Assembly: GCA_030913685.1 (NCBI GenBank) | Contig: CP133187.1 | Location: forward strand, 682,001-746,000 | Direction: 5' to 3' | DNA from: Oscillospiraceae bacterium MB24-C1 | GTDB lineage: Bacteria; Bacillota; Clostridia; Oscillospirales; Ruminococcaceae | DNA: 64,000 nt | Shown: positions 7,370 to 17,170 of the stretch, piece after piece | Numbering within the stretch: the first letter of the stretch is position 1 | Layout: each line of letters starts with the position of its first letter | Position numbers and translations under genes: made by a program | Notes under the pieces: generated by a model | The model's input: the letters and a program-made list of their open reading frames with translations, nothing else | Told to the model about the DNA's origin: nothing | Database searches by the model: none

Positions 7370-7889
7370 TAAAAAATCTCCTTTCGATTACGAGTCTAAG
7401 TCGGGTATGCTCCGGCAACTGCTCGCCGCTTGTGATCAGTGTTTCGTTAAGCTTGATGTCGCGGACGGCGAAGTGCGAATTAATCCAAACAAATTCGTCA
7501 AATTCCTGCCCAATTTCGTCCATATAAATCAGCCCATTTTCAATCCTGCAGGTCTTGCCCTTGTTCTCGGGAATACCTGCGCCAAAAGCCGGAAAACTGA
7601 TGGTGTCTAGAACCAATATGTTGTCGGTTGCAATGTGGTAATGTTCATTCCAAGGTATTTTCTCAAGCGAGTGCACCCACCCAAAAAAAAGATTATCACC
7701 CGCTTTAGCAGGTACCTCGATATACACTTCCCCTGTTTTCCAGTCAGATATCCTCAAAACAGTCTCAGAGGCCCAACTACACCCCAAAAACACGCTAATT
7801 AATAACAAAATAATTAATGCAACGGAGAAAACACCGAAGCGTTTTCTCCGTACATTATGAAAGGGTTTTCCCTCTTTAATGTGGCTCAT
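7359..7889 (-). CDS. DUF1850 protein, TAXI-TRAP partner
   Basis: 176 residues with an N-terminal membrane anchor or signal (VALIILLLISVFLGCSWA). The extracytoplasmic part has the conserved WVHSLEKIPWNEHY motif of DUF1850. Genes of this family are almost always found beside TAXI-type TRAP transporters, and here it lies between the binding protein (5-base gap) and the permease (overlap). The role is unknown, perhaps an assembly or accessory factor of the transporter. Confidence 0.85.
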   Translation of the reverse strand: MSHIKEGKPFHNVRRKRFGVFSVALIILLLISVFLGCSWASETVLRISDWKTGEVYIEVPAKAGDNLFFGWVHSLEKIPWNEHYHIATDNILVLDTISFPAFGAGIPENKGKTCRIENGLIYMDEIGQEFDEFVWINSHFAVRDIKLNETLITSGEQLPEHTRLRLVIERRFFSGK

Positions 7890-7894
7890 ATCTG

Positions 7895-8938
7895 TTAGCT
7901 GATGGCAATGCCTTTATCGGTATAGAATTTGATGGCGCCGGGATGAAGTTGTACAGAGGTACCCTTCAGGCCACGCAGCGCATTTTCAATCTTAATTTCT
8001 TTCTTGGCGGTGGCGTGGGATGCGCTAATAGTTTCGAGCCCCTTTTCGGAATAGAAATTCTCAAGCATGTCATAAACAACGTCGTCGGACACATCCTTTG
8101 AAACAAGCATAATGTTCATAACCGCGGCAGTGGTGGTGTCTTCCTTTGTGCCATAAACATCCTTCGGAATGGTCCACTCAACATAGAAGGGGTATTTGTC
8201 AACCAGGTTCTTGAGCGCTTCGCCTTCAACGGGGACAAAAACGATCTCCTTGGTGACGCCAAGTTCCTTGATGGTGGCGTTGCCAAGGCCAGAGGTAACA
8301 AACGCGACATCACACTGACCATTTTTCATCTGGTCAATTGCTTCTCCGTAAGACAGGTAGTCGACCTTGCAGTCGTCATAGGTCATACCGTGTGCTTCAA
8401 ACATCATTCTGGCATTGAGTTCAACGCCGGAGTTGGGTGCGCCAACGCCAACCTTCTTGCCCTTCATATCTTCAAACTTCTTGATACCGGAATCAGCAGT
8501 GGTAACGATCTGGCAAACATTCGGCCATAGACCCATCATTGCGCGTAGATCGGTGGCCGGTTCCTTCCCCTCATATGCGCCAAAAGCTTCGACAGCCTGG
8601 ATAACCGAGTCGCTCATGGCAATGGCCAATTCTCCCTGTCCGGTGAGAATAGCGTTAATGTTCTCGGCTGTTGCGCCAGTTGCGGTTGCAGATGTCTTGT
8701 AGCCAATATCGCCGAGCACCTTGGAAAAGGCGCCGCCTATCGGGAAATAAATGCCGCTGGTCGGGCCGGTGAGCACCGTGATAAACTCCTTGTTTCTATC
8801 GACTGTGGGCGCTGAAGAAGCACCGGCAGATTCCGAAGTTGCAGCAGACGACGAAGCAGGTGCAGAAGAGGTTCCACCACAGGATGCCAACACGGTAACG
8901 AGCATCAGTACAAGTGCTAAAGTGAGTAATTTTTTCAT
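7895..8938 (-). CDS. TAXI-family TRAP solute-binding lipoprotein
   Basis: 347 residues with a lipoprotein signal (LVTVLASCGG) followed by a Ser/Ala-rich linker, so the protein is tethered outside the membrane. The mature part matches TAXI binding proteins: TVLTGPTSGIYFPIGGAFSK near the start of the domain, GVGAPNSGVELNAR in the middle. It hands solute to the fused permease encoded downstream. It is the first gene of the operon, with GGAGGATTATC before the ATG. The ligand is not predictable here. Confidence 0.92.
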   Translation of the reverse strand: MKKLLTLALVLMLVTVLASCGGTSSAPASSSAATSESAGASSAPTVDRNKEFITVLTGPTSGIYFPIGGAFSKVLGDIGYKTSATATGATAENINAILTGQGELAIAMSDSVIQAVEAFGAYEGKEPATDLRAMMGLWPNVCQIVTTADSGIKKFEDMKGKKVGVGAPNSGVELNARMMFEAHGMTYDDCKVDYLSYGEAIDQMKNGQCDVAFVTSGLGNATIKELGVTKEIVFVPVEGEALKNLVDKYPFYVEWTIPKDVYGTKEDTTTAAVMNIMLVSKDVSDDVVYDMLENFYSEKGLETISASHATAKKEIKIENALRGLKGTSVQLHPGAIKFYTDKGIAIS

Positions 8939-9382
8939 GATAATCCTCCTATTTTGTTTTCATTTAAGACAATTTAGCCTTAAATACAGTAAACTAAACA
9001 GACAAATAATCCACAAGAATGGGATATACTACATTTTAACATTCTGACAAATTGAAAAAAGTCGATTTCGGGTAAGTTTTCATTTACACTACCCCATCGT
9101 CTTTGTTGCTATGGGTTATGCATAAATTACAACATATTATCGTTACAATTTTTTTAAAATAAAAACCCCACTTATTTATTATCAAATATGCACAACAATA
9201 TACAAATAGATAAATTTACGTCACCATTATTTTCGGGCACGCCCAATAATACGCCAAAATAGAACAAGCCCGCCCCTAATGGGCAGGCTTGTTTACTAAA
9301 CAAATCAGATAAGTTGCATTTTAGCTTCAGAACAACCTACATCAAGCGCTCCATCTCGCATGGTGCACTTAAATAGATCAAA
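8939..9382. other. AT-rich intergenic stretch with one terminator
   Basis: No coding frame is supported. It should hold the promoter of the TAXI operon (minus strand), though I cannot fix its elements. A hairpin at 9263-9292 (AACAAGCC.GCCC / GGGC.GGCTTGTT, loop CTAAT) lies downstream of the chemoreceptor gene and probably ends its transcript. Confidence 0.5.
9263..9292 (-). terminator. Terminator downstream of the chemoreceptor gene
   Basis: Arms AACAAGCC-C-GCCC and GGGC-A-GGCTTGTT pair with one mismatch. The T content after either arm is modest, so it may be bidirectional. The minus-strand chemoreceptor gene ends 90 bases away. Confidence 0.55.
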
Positions 9383-11125
9383 TTAAACATATTGTTGCTC
9401 AACCGCGCGCAATTTAAATTTGGATACCTCTTTCATAAGCATCTCTGCCTGAGCCGAAAGTTCTTCGCTGGCCGCCGCACTTTCCTCTGCGGTTGCAGAG
9501 CTACTCTGAATTACCTTTGAAACCTGTTCGACGCCTAGCGAAATTTCAGAGATTGCTGTGGATTGTTTCTCAGACGCCTGCTTAATCTGGGCCACCGCAC
9601 CATTGATATCTTCCATCCGTGTGGATATCTCGCCAAGGGTGCCCGCTGTGTTATCTGCAATTTTTGATCCAGCCGCCACTTTGTCTATAGAACCGGCAAT
9701 GAGATCGGCCGTTTGTTTTGCCGCTTCAGCTGCCTTTGCGGAAAGCATGCGAACCTCGTCAGCTACAACCGAAAAGCCCTTTCCAGCCTCCCCCGCTCTC
9801 GCTGCTTCAACCGCGGCATTGAGCGCCAGAATATTTGTCTGGAAGGCGACACCATCAATAACCTTGATAATTTTAGAAATTTCGTCCGACGACATCTTGA
9901 TCTCATCCATCGCCAGTAACATTTGCTGCATCTGCTCATTGCACTGTGTGACCTGCGCAGTTGTCTCAGAAATGTGGCTGGACATCTGATTGACACGGTC
10001 GGTATTATAGTTGACCTCATCAGAAATCTTCATTGCTGACGCCGTTAACTCTTCAATTGAACCTGCTTGCTCAGTCGCACCCTGTGCAAGCATTTGCGCA
10101 CCATCCGAGACCTGCCCCGAACCGCTGTTAACCTGCATGGCCGAATTCTGAACAACCTCGAAAAGTGTATTCTGCGAATCTAATATTCTATTAACAGAGG
10201 CAGAGATTGGCGCAAAATCCCCATCGTAGTTTTGCAACAAAGGTACAGATAGATCGCCTTCTGAAATTCTAACCAGATAACCGGATATTTCACCAACAAT
10301 GCTCTGCAAGTTGGAAAATGCCGAACGAAGCGAGGCCGCAAGCTGACCCATCTCATTTTTAGATTCATATTCAATCGTCTTATCGAGCTTGCCGTGGGCA
10401 AAATGATCAGCAACGTCAACCAGCTCCTTGAGCGGCTTGCCGATAGCCTTGGGAATACTGCTGCACAATACGATCGAGATCAGCACCGCTAAACCTATTA
10501 CGCCCAACAACACCAAAGAAAGCAGCACGAATAACCACTGATTAGAATTGCTCTTTTCCAGCGCGTCTTGGTTGCTTTGCTCAAAACACTGGTTTAGAAG
10601 ATCAGTCAATTTATCTGCAGCTCTCGTCCCTACCACCAGATTTATCTTTGCGCCCTGAACATCCCTATTAAAAATGAGCGTCAATGCTTCTTCATACTCG
10701 GGGTAAAAAGAAGAAGCATAAATTTCGGCTGCCTCATTTATAATGTCAGCGTTTGCTTCGGGGCTCATAGAATTCAGGAAATTTTGCTGATTTTCCAAGT
10801 ATACCTGATTATATTCTGTTACCCGATTCTCAACGCCAACTAACTCTGAGTGGTTCATATTATTAATAATGGCATAACTGACCTCGGCCCGCATACGCTG
10901 GACCGTTTCGACCATTTTTGAAACATATACCAGTGGCTTTGTTTGCTGCTCGTACAAAGACTTATCCTCTGTACTGATTTTGTACATACCAAAGATACCA
11001 AGACTGCCAATAATGATTTCAAGCAAAATCACAGCTACAAAGCCAAATTTAAGCCGAGTCGAAATTTTCATATCATGGATATTGATACGAGTTTTCTTTC
11101 TTTTTGTCCTTAGGTTGATCTTCAT
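9383..11125 (-). CDS. Transmembrane methyl-accepting chemotaxis protein
   Basis: 580 residues from ATG 11125, chosen because AAGGAG lies upstream, although the spacing is long; an upstream TTG lacks a site. Order: first membrane helix near 25-45, an extracellular four-helix-bundle-like sensor with no obvious ligand motif, second membrane helix near 195-218, HAMP domain, then the cytoplasmic signalling hairpin with the conserved tip ([18 protein letters not shown]). The C-terminus lacks a CheR-binding pentapeptide. It should control CheA/CheY and hence motility; no other chemotaxis genes are nearby. The gene stands alone between terminators. Confidence 0.92.
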   Translation of the reverse strand: MKINLRTKRKKTRINIHDMKISTRLKFGFVAVILLEIIIGSLGIFGMYKISTEDKSLYEQQTKPLVYVSKMVETVQRMRAEVSYAIINNMNHSELVGVENRVTEYNQVYLENQQNFLNSMSPEANADIINEAAEIYASSFYPEYEEALTLIFNRDVQGAKINLVVGTRAADKLTDLLNQCFEQSNQDALEKSNSNQWLFVLLSLVLLGVIGLAVLISIVLCSSIPKAIGKPLKELVDVADHFAHGKLDKTIEYESKNEMGQLAASLRSAFSNLQSIVGEISGYLVRISEGDLSVPLLQNYDGDFAPISASVNRILDSQNTLFEVVQNSAMQVNSGSGQVSDGAQMLAQGATEQAGSIEELTASAMKISDEVNYNTDRVNQMSSHISETTAQVTQCNEQMQQMLLAMDEIKMSSDEISKIIKVIDGVAFQTNILALNAAVEAARAGEAGKGFSVVADEVRMLSAKAAEAAKQTADLIAGSIDKVAAGSKIADNTAGTLGEISTRMEDINGAVAQIKQASEKQSTAISEISLGVEQVSKVIQSSSATAEESAAASEELSAQAEMLMKEVSKFKLRAVEQQYV

Positions 11126-11433
11126 GATGTCAAAAAACTCCTTGCGCAATGTATTTTGCAATAATTTTTGTCAATAAAGCAAATCACTGTATTTTTGCAT
11201 GATCATCATTGACAATATAGCTTTGTTAATTCTATTCTTAATCCTAATATATGTCAATACATCTTAATAGTTATTATATATGTAACAGATATATATATAC
11301 TTTACATAATCCTATCTGTTACAAACAAAACCAGCAGCCATTTAAGGCATAATGCCAGACAATCTCTTAAGAACCGCCAAATATTTTTTATTGCACCACA
11401 TCTCCCACACCTGCTAACACAGTTTGGTTAAAG

Positions 11434-11475
11434 CTAAAACAAAAAGAGCCGCTATCGTTTTATGATAACGACTCT
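11434..11475 (-). terminator. Factor-independent terminator after fakA
   Basis: On the minus strand the stem AGAGTCGTTATC / GATAGCGGCTCT (with G-U pairs) is followed by TTTTTGTTTT. It lies just after the stop of the minus-strand gene at 11489. The rest of 11126-11444 is AT-rich and shows no gene. Confidence 0.8.
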
Positions 11476-11488
11476 ATAAAAGCTGTTG

Positions 11489-13192
11489 TTATTCAGCAGA
11501 AATAATAAAGTAATAGACCGGCTGCCCCCCATTGACAAGAGTGACCTCAACATCGCCATATTTAGCGTGGATTATATTCTCGATCTGTTTGGCCTGCTCT
11601 TCGGTCGCGTCAGCACCATAAATAATGGTGACAAAAGCACAATCACTCTGTTTTTTAATTAAAGATTTCGCCAGCTTTCCGGCGGCCTTAATTAAATCTT
11701 TTTCGACAAAGGCAAGTTTCCCATTTTCAATCGCGAGAATTTCGCCCTCTTTGATCTTATGCCCGTCAAAATCGCTGTCACGCGCAGCAAAGGTGATCTG
11801 ACCTGTACCGACCCGCTCGGCAGTTTTGCTCATCTCGATAAAATTGCTTTCACCGTCGCTGCCTGGGTCAAACGCCAACATCGCCGAAAGGCCCTGAGGC
11901 ACTGTCTTAGTCTGCAGTACCATCACATGTCGGTCGGCCAGCTTAATGGCTTGTTCTGCTGCCATAATAATATTTTTGTTATTTGGCAAAACAAACACTG
12001 TTTTTGCAGGTGTCGCATGAATAGCAGAAAGAATATCGTCGGTTGAAGGATTCATAGTCTGTCCGCCGGACACCACATTGTCCGTTCCGAGATCCATAAA
12101 TAGTTGGCGCATGCCATCGCCGGCTGCCACCGCTACAAAGCCAAAGTCACGCTGAGGGTCCACAGGCTGGTAATCAAATGTGCCGTCCGCTTTCTTCGCC
12201 TCTGCCTGCGCGGTCTTCTGCGCGTTTGAAACGCCCGCGGCAAACTGTTCACGCATGTTCTCAATTTTAAGGTTGGTCAGCATGCCAAAGGTAAGCGCTT
12301 CTTCTAACGCCTTGCCCGGATGGTCGGTGTGCACATGCACTTTGATGATTTCTTCATCCTCCACAACAACGACGCAGTCGCCAATTGTTTCAAGAAAAGC
12401 GCGCAGCGCGAGCGCGTTCTGATCGGTCTCTTTGCGCAACACAATAAATTCGGTACAATAGGTAAATGTAATCTCGCCCTCAAAACCATGCTCATCCCTG
12501 AAGATGACTGCACCCGCCGCCTCAGACGACGCAGCGGCGCGGCCTGTGTCGCCATCCAGCGGTATAATTACACCACTTTTAATCACCGACTGCATGCCCT
12601 CAAGCACGACGAGAAAACCCTTTCCGCCCGCGTCTACAACGCCGGCCTTTTTAAGTACCGGCAGCATGTCGGGAGTCTTATCGAGCATCTGCGACGCTGC
12701 CTCGGTAATTTGATCCCACAAGCCTACAACATCCCCGCCAAAGCTGGCGGCGGCCTCCCGGGCAGTTTCAGCCGCAGCGCGCGACACGGTGAGAATCGTG
12801 CCTTCGGTCGGCTTCATCACCGCTTTGTAGGCGGCTTCAACACCTAGTGTCAACGCATTGGCAATATCGTCGGCCGCAGCGGACTTTTTACCCGTAAGCC
12901 CTTTTGAGAACCCACGAAACAGCAGTGACAGAATAACGCCTGAGTTACCGCGTGCACCGCGCAACAATGCGGAGGCAGCAGTCTTCGAAACCTCTTCAAC
13001 GGTGGTATCGTCATCAAGCCGCTCAAGTTCGCGCTTGGCGGCCGAAATGGTCATAGACATATTGGTGCCGGTATCGCCATCCGGCACCGGAAACACGTTG
13101 AGTGCATCCACCTTTTGCCGGTTGTTTGCAATGTGATTTGCGCCCGAAATGATCGCATCACGAAGCACTTTTCCCTGTATCAAACGATTCAC
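11489..13192 (-). CDS. fakA: Fatty acid kinase catalytic subunit (DAK phosphatase/YloV family)
   Basis: 567 residues, full length for the family. The N-terminal DhaL-like kinase domain (about 1-200) shows VFPVPDGDTGTNMSMT, the Asp cluster that binds Mg-ATP, and GARGNSGVILS. A middle DAK-associated domain and a C-terminal DegV-like part (about 350-560) follow. FakA phosphorylates fatty acids presented by a FakB carrier for phospholipid synthesis. In Clostridia it is regularly preceded by an Asp23-family gene, as here (20-base gap), consistent with one operon. No fakB is visible in the window. Confidence 0.88.
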   Translation of the reverse strand: MNRLIQGKVLRDAIISGANHIANNRQKVDALNVFPVPDGDTGTNMSMTISAAKRELERLDDDTTVEEVSKTAASALLRGARGNSGVILSLLFRGFSKGLTGKKSAAADDIANALTLGVEAAYKAVMKPTEGTILTVSRAAAETAREAAASFGGDVVGLWDQITEAASQMLDKTPDMLPVLKKAGVVDAGGKGFLVVLEGMQSVIKSGVIIPLDGDTGRAAASSEAAGAVIFRDEHGFEGEITFTYCTEFIVLRKETDQNALALRAFLETIGDCVVVVEDEEIIKVHVHTDHPGKALEEALTFGMLTNLKIENMREQFAAGVSNAQKTAQAEAKKADGTFDYQPVDPQRDFGFVAVAAGDGMRQLFMDLGTDNVVSGGQTMNPSTDDILSAIHATPAKTVFVLPNNKNIIMAAEQAIKLADRHVMVLQTKTVPQGLSAMLAFDPGSDGESNFIEMSKTAERVGTGQITFAARDSDFDGHKIKEGEILAIENGKLAFVEKDLIKAAGKLAKSLIKKQSDCAFVTIIYGADATEEQAKQIENIIHAKYGDVEVTLVNGGQPVYYFIISAE

Positions 13193-13212
13193 TCTCCCTA
13201 ACTACGCTCTCT

Positions 13213-13563
13213 TTATTCGCATTTCATCGCATCGACAAAAACGTTGACGCGGGTCACCTTGAATCCCGTAATATCCTCGACGGCATAACGAACTTCCGAA
13301 ACGATGCTGCGTACAACCGCGGCAATGTTCACACCATAAGCAACTTCGATATGCAAATCGACAATCAGGGCACCGTCTTTGGCACTGACCTGCACACCCT
13401 TATCCGGAAGCTCGGCACCGGTCATCTGCCGCAGTCCCTGAGACGCGCCGGAGACCACCATACCAGAGACGCCAAAACAGCTTGAAGCGGCATGACTGAC
13501 GAGTTCGGCGAAAAAATTTGTGGAAATTTCAACCGTTCCCAATCTATTTTCTACTCGGATCAT
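13213..13563 (-). CDS. Asp23/Gls24 family protein (YloU-like)
   Basis: 116 residues with the compact Asp23 fold: LGTVEISTNFFAELVSHAAS at the N-terminus and LHIEVAYGVNIAAVVRSI in the middle, ending in VTRVNVFVDAMK. It lacks a membrane segment. Proteins of this family act near the envelope and are genetically linked with fakA in Firmicutes. GGAGGAATCGTAG precedes the ATG. Its precise role is not established. Confidence 0.85.
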   Translation of the reverse strand: MIRVENRLGTVEISTNFFAELVSHAASSCFGVSGMVVSGASQGLRQMTGAELPDKGVQVSAKDGALIVDLHIEVAYGVNIAAVVRSIVSEVRYAVEDITGFKVTRVNVFVDAMKCE

Positions 13564-13691
13564 CTACGATTCCTCCTTTATAAGCTCTAGTTTAAGCACC
13601 ACGCTTAACCTTGAAATCAATTCGTCCTATTATAAAAAATATTACCCTACGTTGCAAGAAACAGATTGTTAATTTTACCAGCGTATTTCAT

Positions 13692-14462
13692 TCAAAAATT
13701 CCGATAAATACGCTCGATCGCTTTTGTTTTCCCACTCTTTTCGTCGATCTCAACGGCGATGCCGCAGATAATCTGCTCGCCATCAGGGTTTTCAAACCGC
13801 GTCGGCATTGCGGTACGAAACCGGGCAATGACTTGTTCAGGCTTAACGCCTAACACCGACTGCTTTGGCCCACACATACCCAGATCGGTAATGTAGCCGG
13901 TACCATTGGGCAATATCTGCTCGTCGGCGGTCTGCACATGGGTGTGCGTACCGGCAAACAGTGAGATGCGCCCATCGAGATAAAAGCCCATGGCGCGCTT
14001 TTCCGAGGTGGTCTCGGCGTGAAAATCCAGAATAATGTTTGGGGTATCCAATGTTTTTAAAATGCTATCGATCGTGTCAAAAGGGTTTGCTAGCGGTTCC
14101 ATTCCCGCCGTTCCCATTAAATTGACGACCGCAATGCGACAGCGCAACATATCCAACACATAGACGCCGGTCCCCGGCGTTTCGGGCGAAAAATTAGCCG
14201 GGCGGATAATTCCCTCCCGCCGATCGAGCAGCTCATAAATTTCACGGCGGCGGAAGACATGGTTGCCGGTGGTAATTACGTTTGCGCCGGAATCAAACAA
14301 GTGCTTAGCGCTAGATGGCAGAATACCATTGCCCTGTGCAGAATTCTCTCCATTTATAATGACAGTATCCGCTTCGTAATGCCGTTTTAACCCCGGCAGA
14401 TGTTCGCGGATCGCCTCGCAGCCGCCCTGCCCGACCACATCGCCCAGCATCAGGATGTTCAT
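13692..14462 (-). CDS. ymdB: YmdB-type metallophosphoesterase (TIGR00282)
   Basis: 256 residues. The metal-binding motifs are visible: MLGDVVGQGG at the N-terminus, INGENSAQGNG, TTGNHVF, the DFHAETTSEK stretch and GTHTHVQTAD. The family hydrolyses 2',3'-cyclic nucleotides and phosphodiesters; in Bacillus it affects sporulation, motility and biofilm genes. GGAGGATACGGCCT lies before ATG. It is in the same direction as fakA and the upstream pseudouridine synthase gene. Length agrees with the family. Confidence 0.9.
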   Translation of the reverse strand: MNILMLGDVVGQGGCEAIREHLPGLKRHYEADTVIINGENSAQGNGILPSSAKHLFDSGANVITTGNHVFRRREIYELLDRREGIIRPANFSPETPGTGVYVLDMLRCRIAVVNLMGTAGMEPLANPFDTIDSILKTLDTPNIILDFHAETTSEKRAMGFYLDGRISLFAGTHTHVQTADEQILPNGTGYITDLGMCGPKQSVLGVKPEQVIARFRTAMPTRFENPDGEQIICGIAVEIDEKSGKTKAIERIYRNF

Positions 14463-14635
14463 AGGCCGTATCCTCCAAAAATAAATCTCCCGCCTGTAAT
14501 AACAGGCTGCATTCGCTCGGTTTCCACCTAAGCTGCATAAAAAACCAAAATGCTAAACTGTAGGCATAAATCGGCACCACAACGTAAACACAGGACACGC
14601 CGATGCCAATCATATACTGCCGCCATTGCTTTTTG

Positions 14636-15598
14636 CTATTTATCCGCTGCTTCGCCGTACAATCCGGCGCGCGCTGTACATTCCAATTCCTGCGCTTTTA
14701 TCAATGCTTCTTTGAGCTGTTTCTCTGAAAAATGCTTTAGTAATTCCGCTTTCATATCTACCGGCAGCCCAGCCATAACCTTTACCTCAGCACCGGAAAG
14801 TGGGTGGGTCAGCGTCATGACAAAGCAGTGTAGCGCGTGTCGGTTCAAAATCGTGCAGTTACCGCCATAAAGCGCGTCACCCACCAGCGAACTGCCAAGG
14901 TGCGCCATGTGTACCCGAATCTGATGTGTGCGCCCCGTCTCAAGCCAAAGCGCCAGAAAAGAAAGCCCCTCGCCTTCCAGCAGCGTTTTATAATGTGTCA
15001 CCGCACGTTGCCCATCAGTACGCACACAGCGGCGCTGACTGCCCTCAGCCTCACGAACAATTGGCGCATCCACCGTACCCCTGGGCTGCGGTAATGGGTT
15101 GGCGATCAAAGCCAAGTAGACTTTGACGGGTTTATTCTCGCCGGACAGTCGGTATGCCGCGTGCGCATGTTTGGCACACAGCACCGCCCCCGAGGTATCT
15201 CTATCCAAACGGCCTACCGGGCGAAAGTACAGCCCTCTTGTATCAGGCCGTGCCGCAAACACATTGGCTAGTGTGTCGAAAGGATGCCCCTTAGAGGGGT
15301 GGCACGGCATGCCTGCCGGTTTGTTGTATATGATCATATCGTCATCAACGTAAAGAGTCTCTACCGTAGCCGCACTTGGCAAATAACTGCGATGCACCAC
15401 ATCGGTTACAACCCTGATGACAGCCCCTGCACGCAGTGGGTCGACGGTACGGATATGCCGACCGTCCATCGTCAGGCCACCCTGGATGCTTTTAGCCCGT
15501 TTGATTGTCGTCCCAGAAAATTGATGAACGGTGCGTAGAAACGCATCCAGCTTTTTGCCGTCCCATTCAGTCGGTACAATAAATTCAAGCGTCGCCAA
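14636..15598 (-). CDS. RluA-family rRNA/tRNA pseudouridine synthase
   Basis: 320 residues. An S4-like N-terminal region (about 10-75: KLDAFLRTVHQFSGTTIKR) precedes the catalytic domain. The active-site motif VGRLDRDTSGAVLCAK contains the nucleophilic Asp, and LETGRTHQIRVHMAHLG is the other family signature. It converts uridine to pseudouridine in RNA; whether the target is 23S rRNA (RluC/D-like) or another RNA cannot be decided. The region between its stop and ymdB (173 bp) holds no convincing gene. Confidence 0.9.
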   Translation of the reverse strand: MATLEFIVPTEWDGKKLDAFLRTVHQFSGTTIKRAKSIQGGLTMDGRHIRTVDPLRAGAVIRVVTDVVHRSYLPSAATVETLYVDDDMIIYNKPAGMPCHPSKGHPFDTLANVFAARPDTRGLYFRPVGRLDRDTSGAVLCAKHAHAAYRLSGENKPVKVYLALIANPLPQPRGTVDAPIVREAEGSQRRCVRTDGQRAVTHYKTLLEGEGLSFLALWLETGRTHQIRVHMAHLGSSLVGDALYGGNCTILNRHALHCFVMTLTHPLSGAEVKVMAGLPVDMKAELLKHFSEKQLKEALIKAQELECTARAGLYGEAADK

Positions 15599-15780
15599 AG
15601 GTTTTCCTCATTTCAAAGTGGTCCATCATTTAAAAAGGAGTGCGAATCAGTGCCTTAGACTGCCATCGCCGCGCCCGCGGACATGACGAATTCTTGAATA
15701 TTATACCACAAGCAGCATGCATTAACAACACGCCCTGACGATCATTATGTTTTTTAACGCGTATATACGATATATTACTT

Positions 15781-15808
15781 TTCAAAGTATTACGAAATAT
15801 GATATAAT
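15781..15808 (+). promoter_or_regulatory. Probable promoter of the antiporter/acyltransferase operon
   Basis: TTCAAA at 15781-15786 and a consensus TATAAT at 15803-15808 are separated by 16 bases. They lie about 75 bases upstream of the plus-strand gene at 15883. The -10 is strong, the -35 moderate. Confidence 0.5.
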
Positions 15809-15882
15809 AATGCAAAATATACATTCATGTATTTGAATTTGTAACGCTATCACCCGCAACTGTCAAAAAGGAGACCTGCCAA

Positions 15883-17142
15883 ATGGAAGCTTTAATCCCA
15901 GAAAAGACAATCCCACGCATGGGCTACTATCTGTACAAGTTTTGCCGTTTCACCGTGGTATCCATTATTGTAGGCCTAGTTGTCGGAATCTTAACCACCG
16001 TGTTTGGGCACCTGCTGCTGACCGTTACCGACTTTAGAACGGCAAATCCCTGGGTTATATGGTTACTGCCCTTTGCCGGATTATTAATTGTATTCTTTTA
16101 TAATATTACAAATACTAGAACCCCTCGCGGCACCAACCTGGTTATTGAGGCGGTGCGTTCTGAAGACCGTATTCCAGCAAAAATGGCACCGCTGATCTTT
16201 GTTTCCACTGTTTTAACCCATCTTTTTGGCGGTTCTGCCGGACGTGAGGGCGCAGCACTCCAGCTTGGCGGTAGCATTGGCCATCTGATCGGTGATATCT
16301 TCAAAACACGTGAGAGTAAAAAGCATATTCTTGTCATGTGTGGTATGAGCGCCGCCTTTTCGGCACTGTTTGGCACACCGCTAGCCGCCACCGTTTTCGC
16401 ACTTGAGTTGGCGAATATCGGTATCATGTGCTATTCAGCTTTGGTGCCCTGCACCGTTTCGGCAATTATTGCCTATTCGATTGCACAACATAGCGGACTG
16501 CCTGCTGAGCGCTTTCACATCGAAGAAATTCCGTTTACCGTCACCGTCACAACCGGTGTCATTGTTTTGGGTATTCTTTGCGCAGGATTAAGCATCCTGT
16601 TTTGTGCATCGTTGGAGCGTACGTCCAATTTGTCTCGACGTTTTATTCCCAATCCTTATTTGCGTGCCTTTACAGGTGGCCTATTGGTCATAGCAATGAC
16701 CTACATATTCCAAACGCGTGATTATCTAGGCTCCGGTATCAACATCATTGAAGATGCACTGCAGGGCGAGACTGTACCCGAGGCATTTATTTTAAAACTG
16801 CTTTTTACTGCCGCAACGCTGAGCTTTGGCTTTAAGGGCGGCGAGATTATCCCAACCCTTTTTGTGGGTGCCACCTTTGGCAGCGCGATTTCTGGCTTTC
16901 TGGGGATGGATCCACATGCGGCAGCCGCCATCGGGATGATTGCAATGTTCTGCGGGGTTACAAACTGCCCGCTCACATCGCTGCTGCTGGCTTGCGAGGT
17001 GTTCGGTTTTGTTTCGCCGCAGATGTTCCTGCTCGGCCTAGCTGTCAGCTATATGCTCTCAGGATATTATAGTCTTTACAGTTCTCAAAAAATTGTCCAT
17101 TCAAAAACCCACCCGGTGGTTATTAACCGCACAGCCCACTGA
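15883..17142 (+). CDS. CLC-family antiporter, probably fluoride/proton CLC-F type
   Basis: 419 residues, about ten to twelve membrane helices. In place of the canonical GREGP of chloride CLCs it has GREGA (120-124) within LFGGSAGREGAALQLGG, and it has RGTNL (82-86) where CLC-F proteins have a GNNL-like motif. The stretch FGFKGGEIIPTLFVGATFG (about 324-342) also fits CLC-F. The E122 gate is kept. CLC-F antiporters expel cytoplasmic fluoride. No fluoride riboswitch is visible upstream. It starts a four-gene plus-strand run, with GGAGACCTGCCAA before the ATG. Family certain; ion preference inferred from motifs. Confidence 0.8.
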   Translation: MEALIPEKTIPRMGYYLYKFCRFTVVSIIVGLVVGILTTVFGHLLLTVTDFRTANPWVIWLLPFAGLLIVFFYNITNTRTPRGTNLVIEAVRSEDRIPAKMAPLIFVSTVLTHLFGGSAGREGAALQLGGSIGHLIGDIFKTRESKKHILVMCGMSAAFSALFGTPLAATVFALELANIGIMCYSALVPCTVSAIIAYSIAQHSGLPAERFHIEEIPFTVTVTTGVIVLGILCAGLSILFCASLERTSNLSRRFIPNPYLRAFTGGLLVIAMTYIFQTRDYLGSGINIIEDALQGETVPEAFILKLLFTAATLSFGFKGGEIIPTLFVGATFGSAISGFLGMDPHAAAAIGMIAMFCGVTNCPLTSLLLACEVFGFVSPQMFLLGLAVSYMLSGYYSLYSSQKIVHSKTHPVVINRTAH

Positions 17143-17170
17143 TGCTGTTGCTGAAAGGGATGTCTGACCG

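Noticed and set aside
14311-14613. 100-codon minus-strand frame with hydrophobic N-terminus between the pseudouridine synthase gene and ymdB
   Set aside because: No good ribosome site, half of it lies inside ymdB in another frame, and the ymdB ribosome site falls within it.
15640-15882. Fluoride riboswitch upstream of the CLC-F-like gene
   Set aside because: I looked for the conserved core (GGCGATGG and the downstream CTGATG-like stretch) and did not find it.
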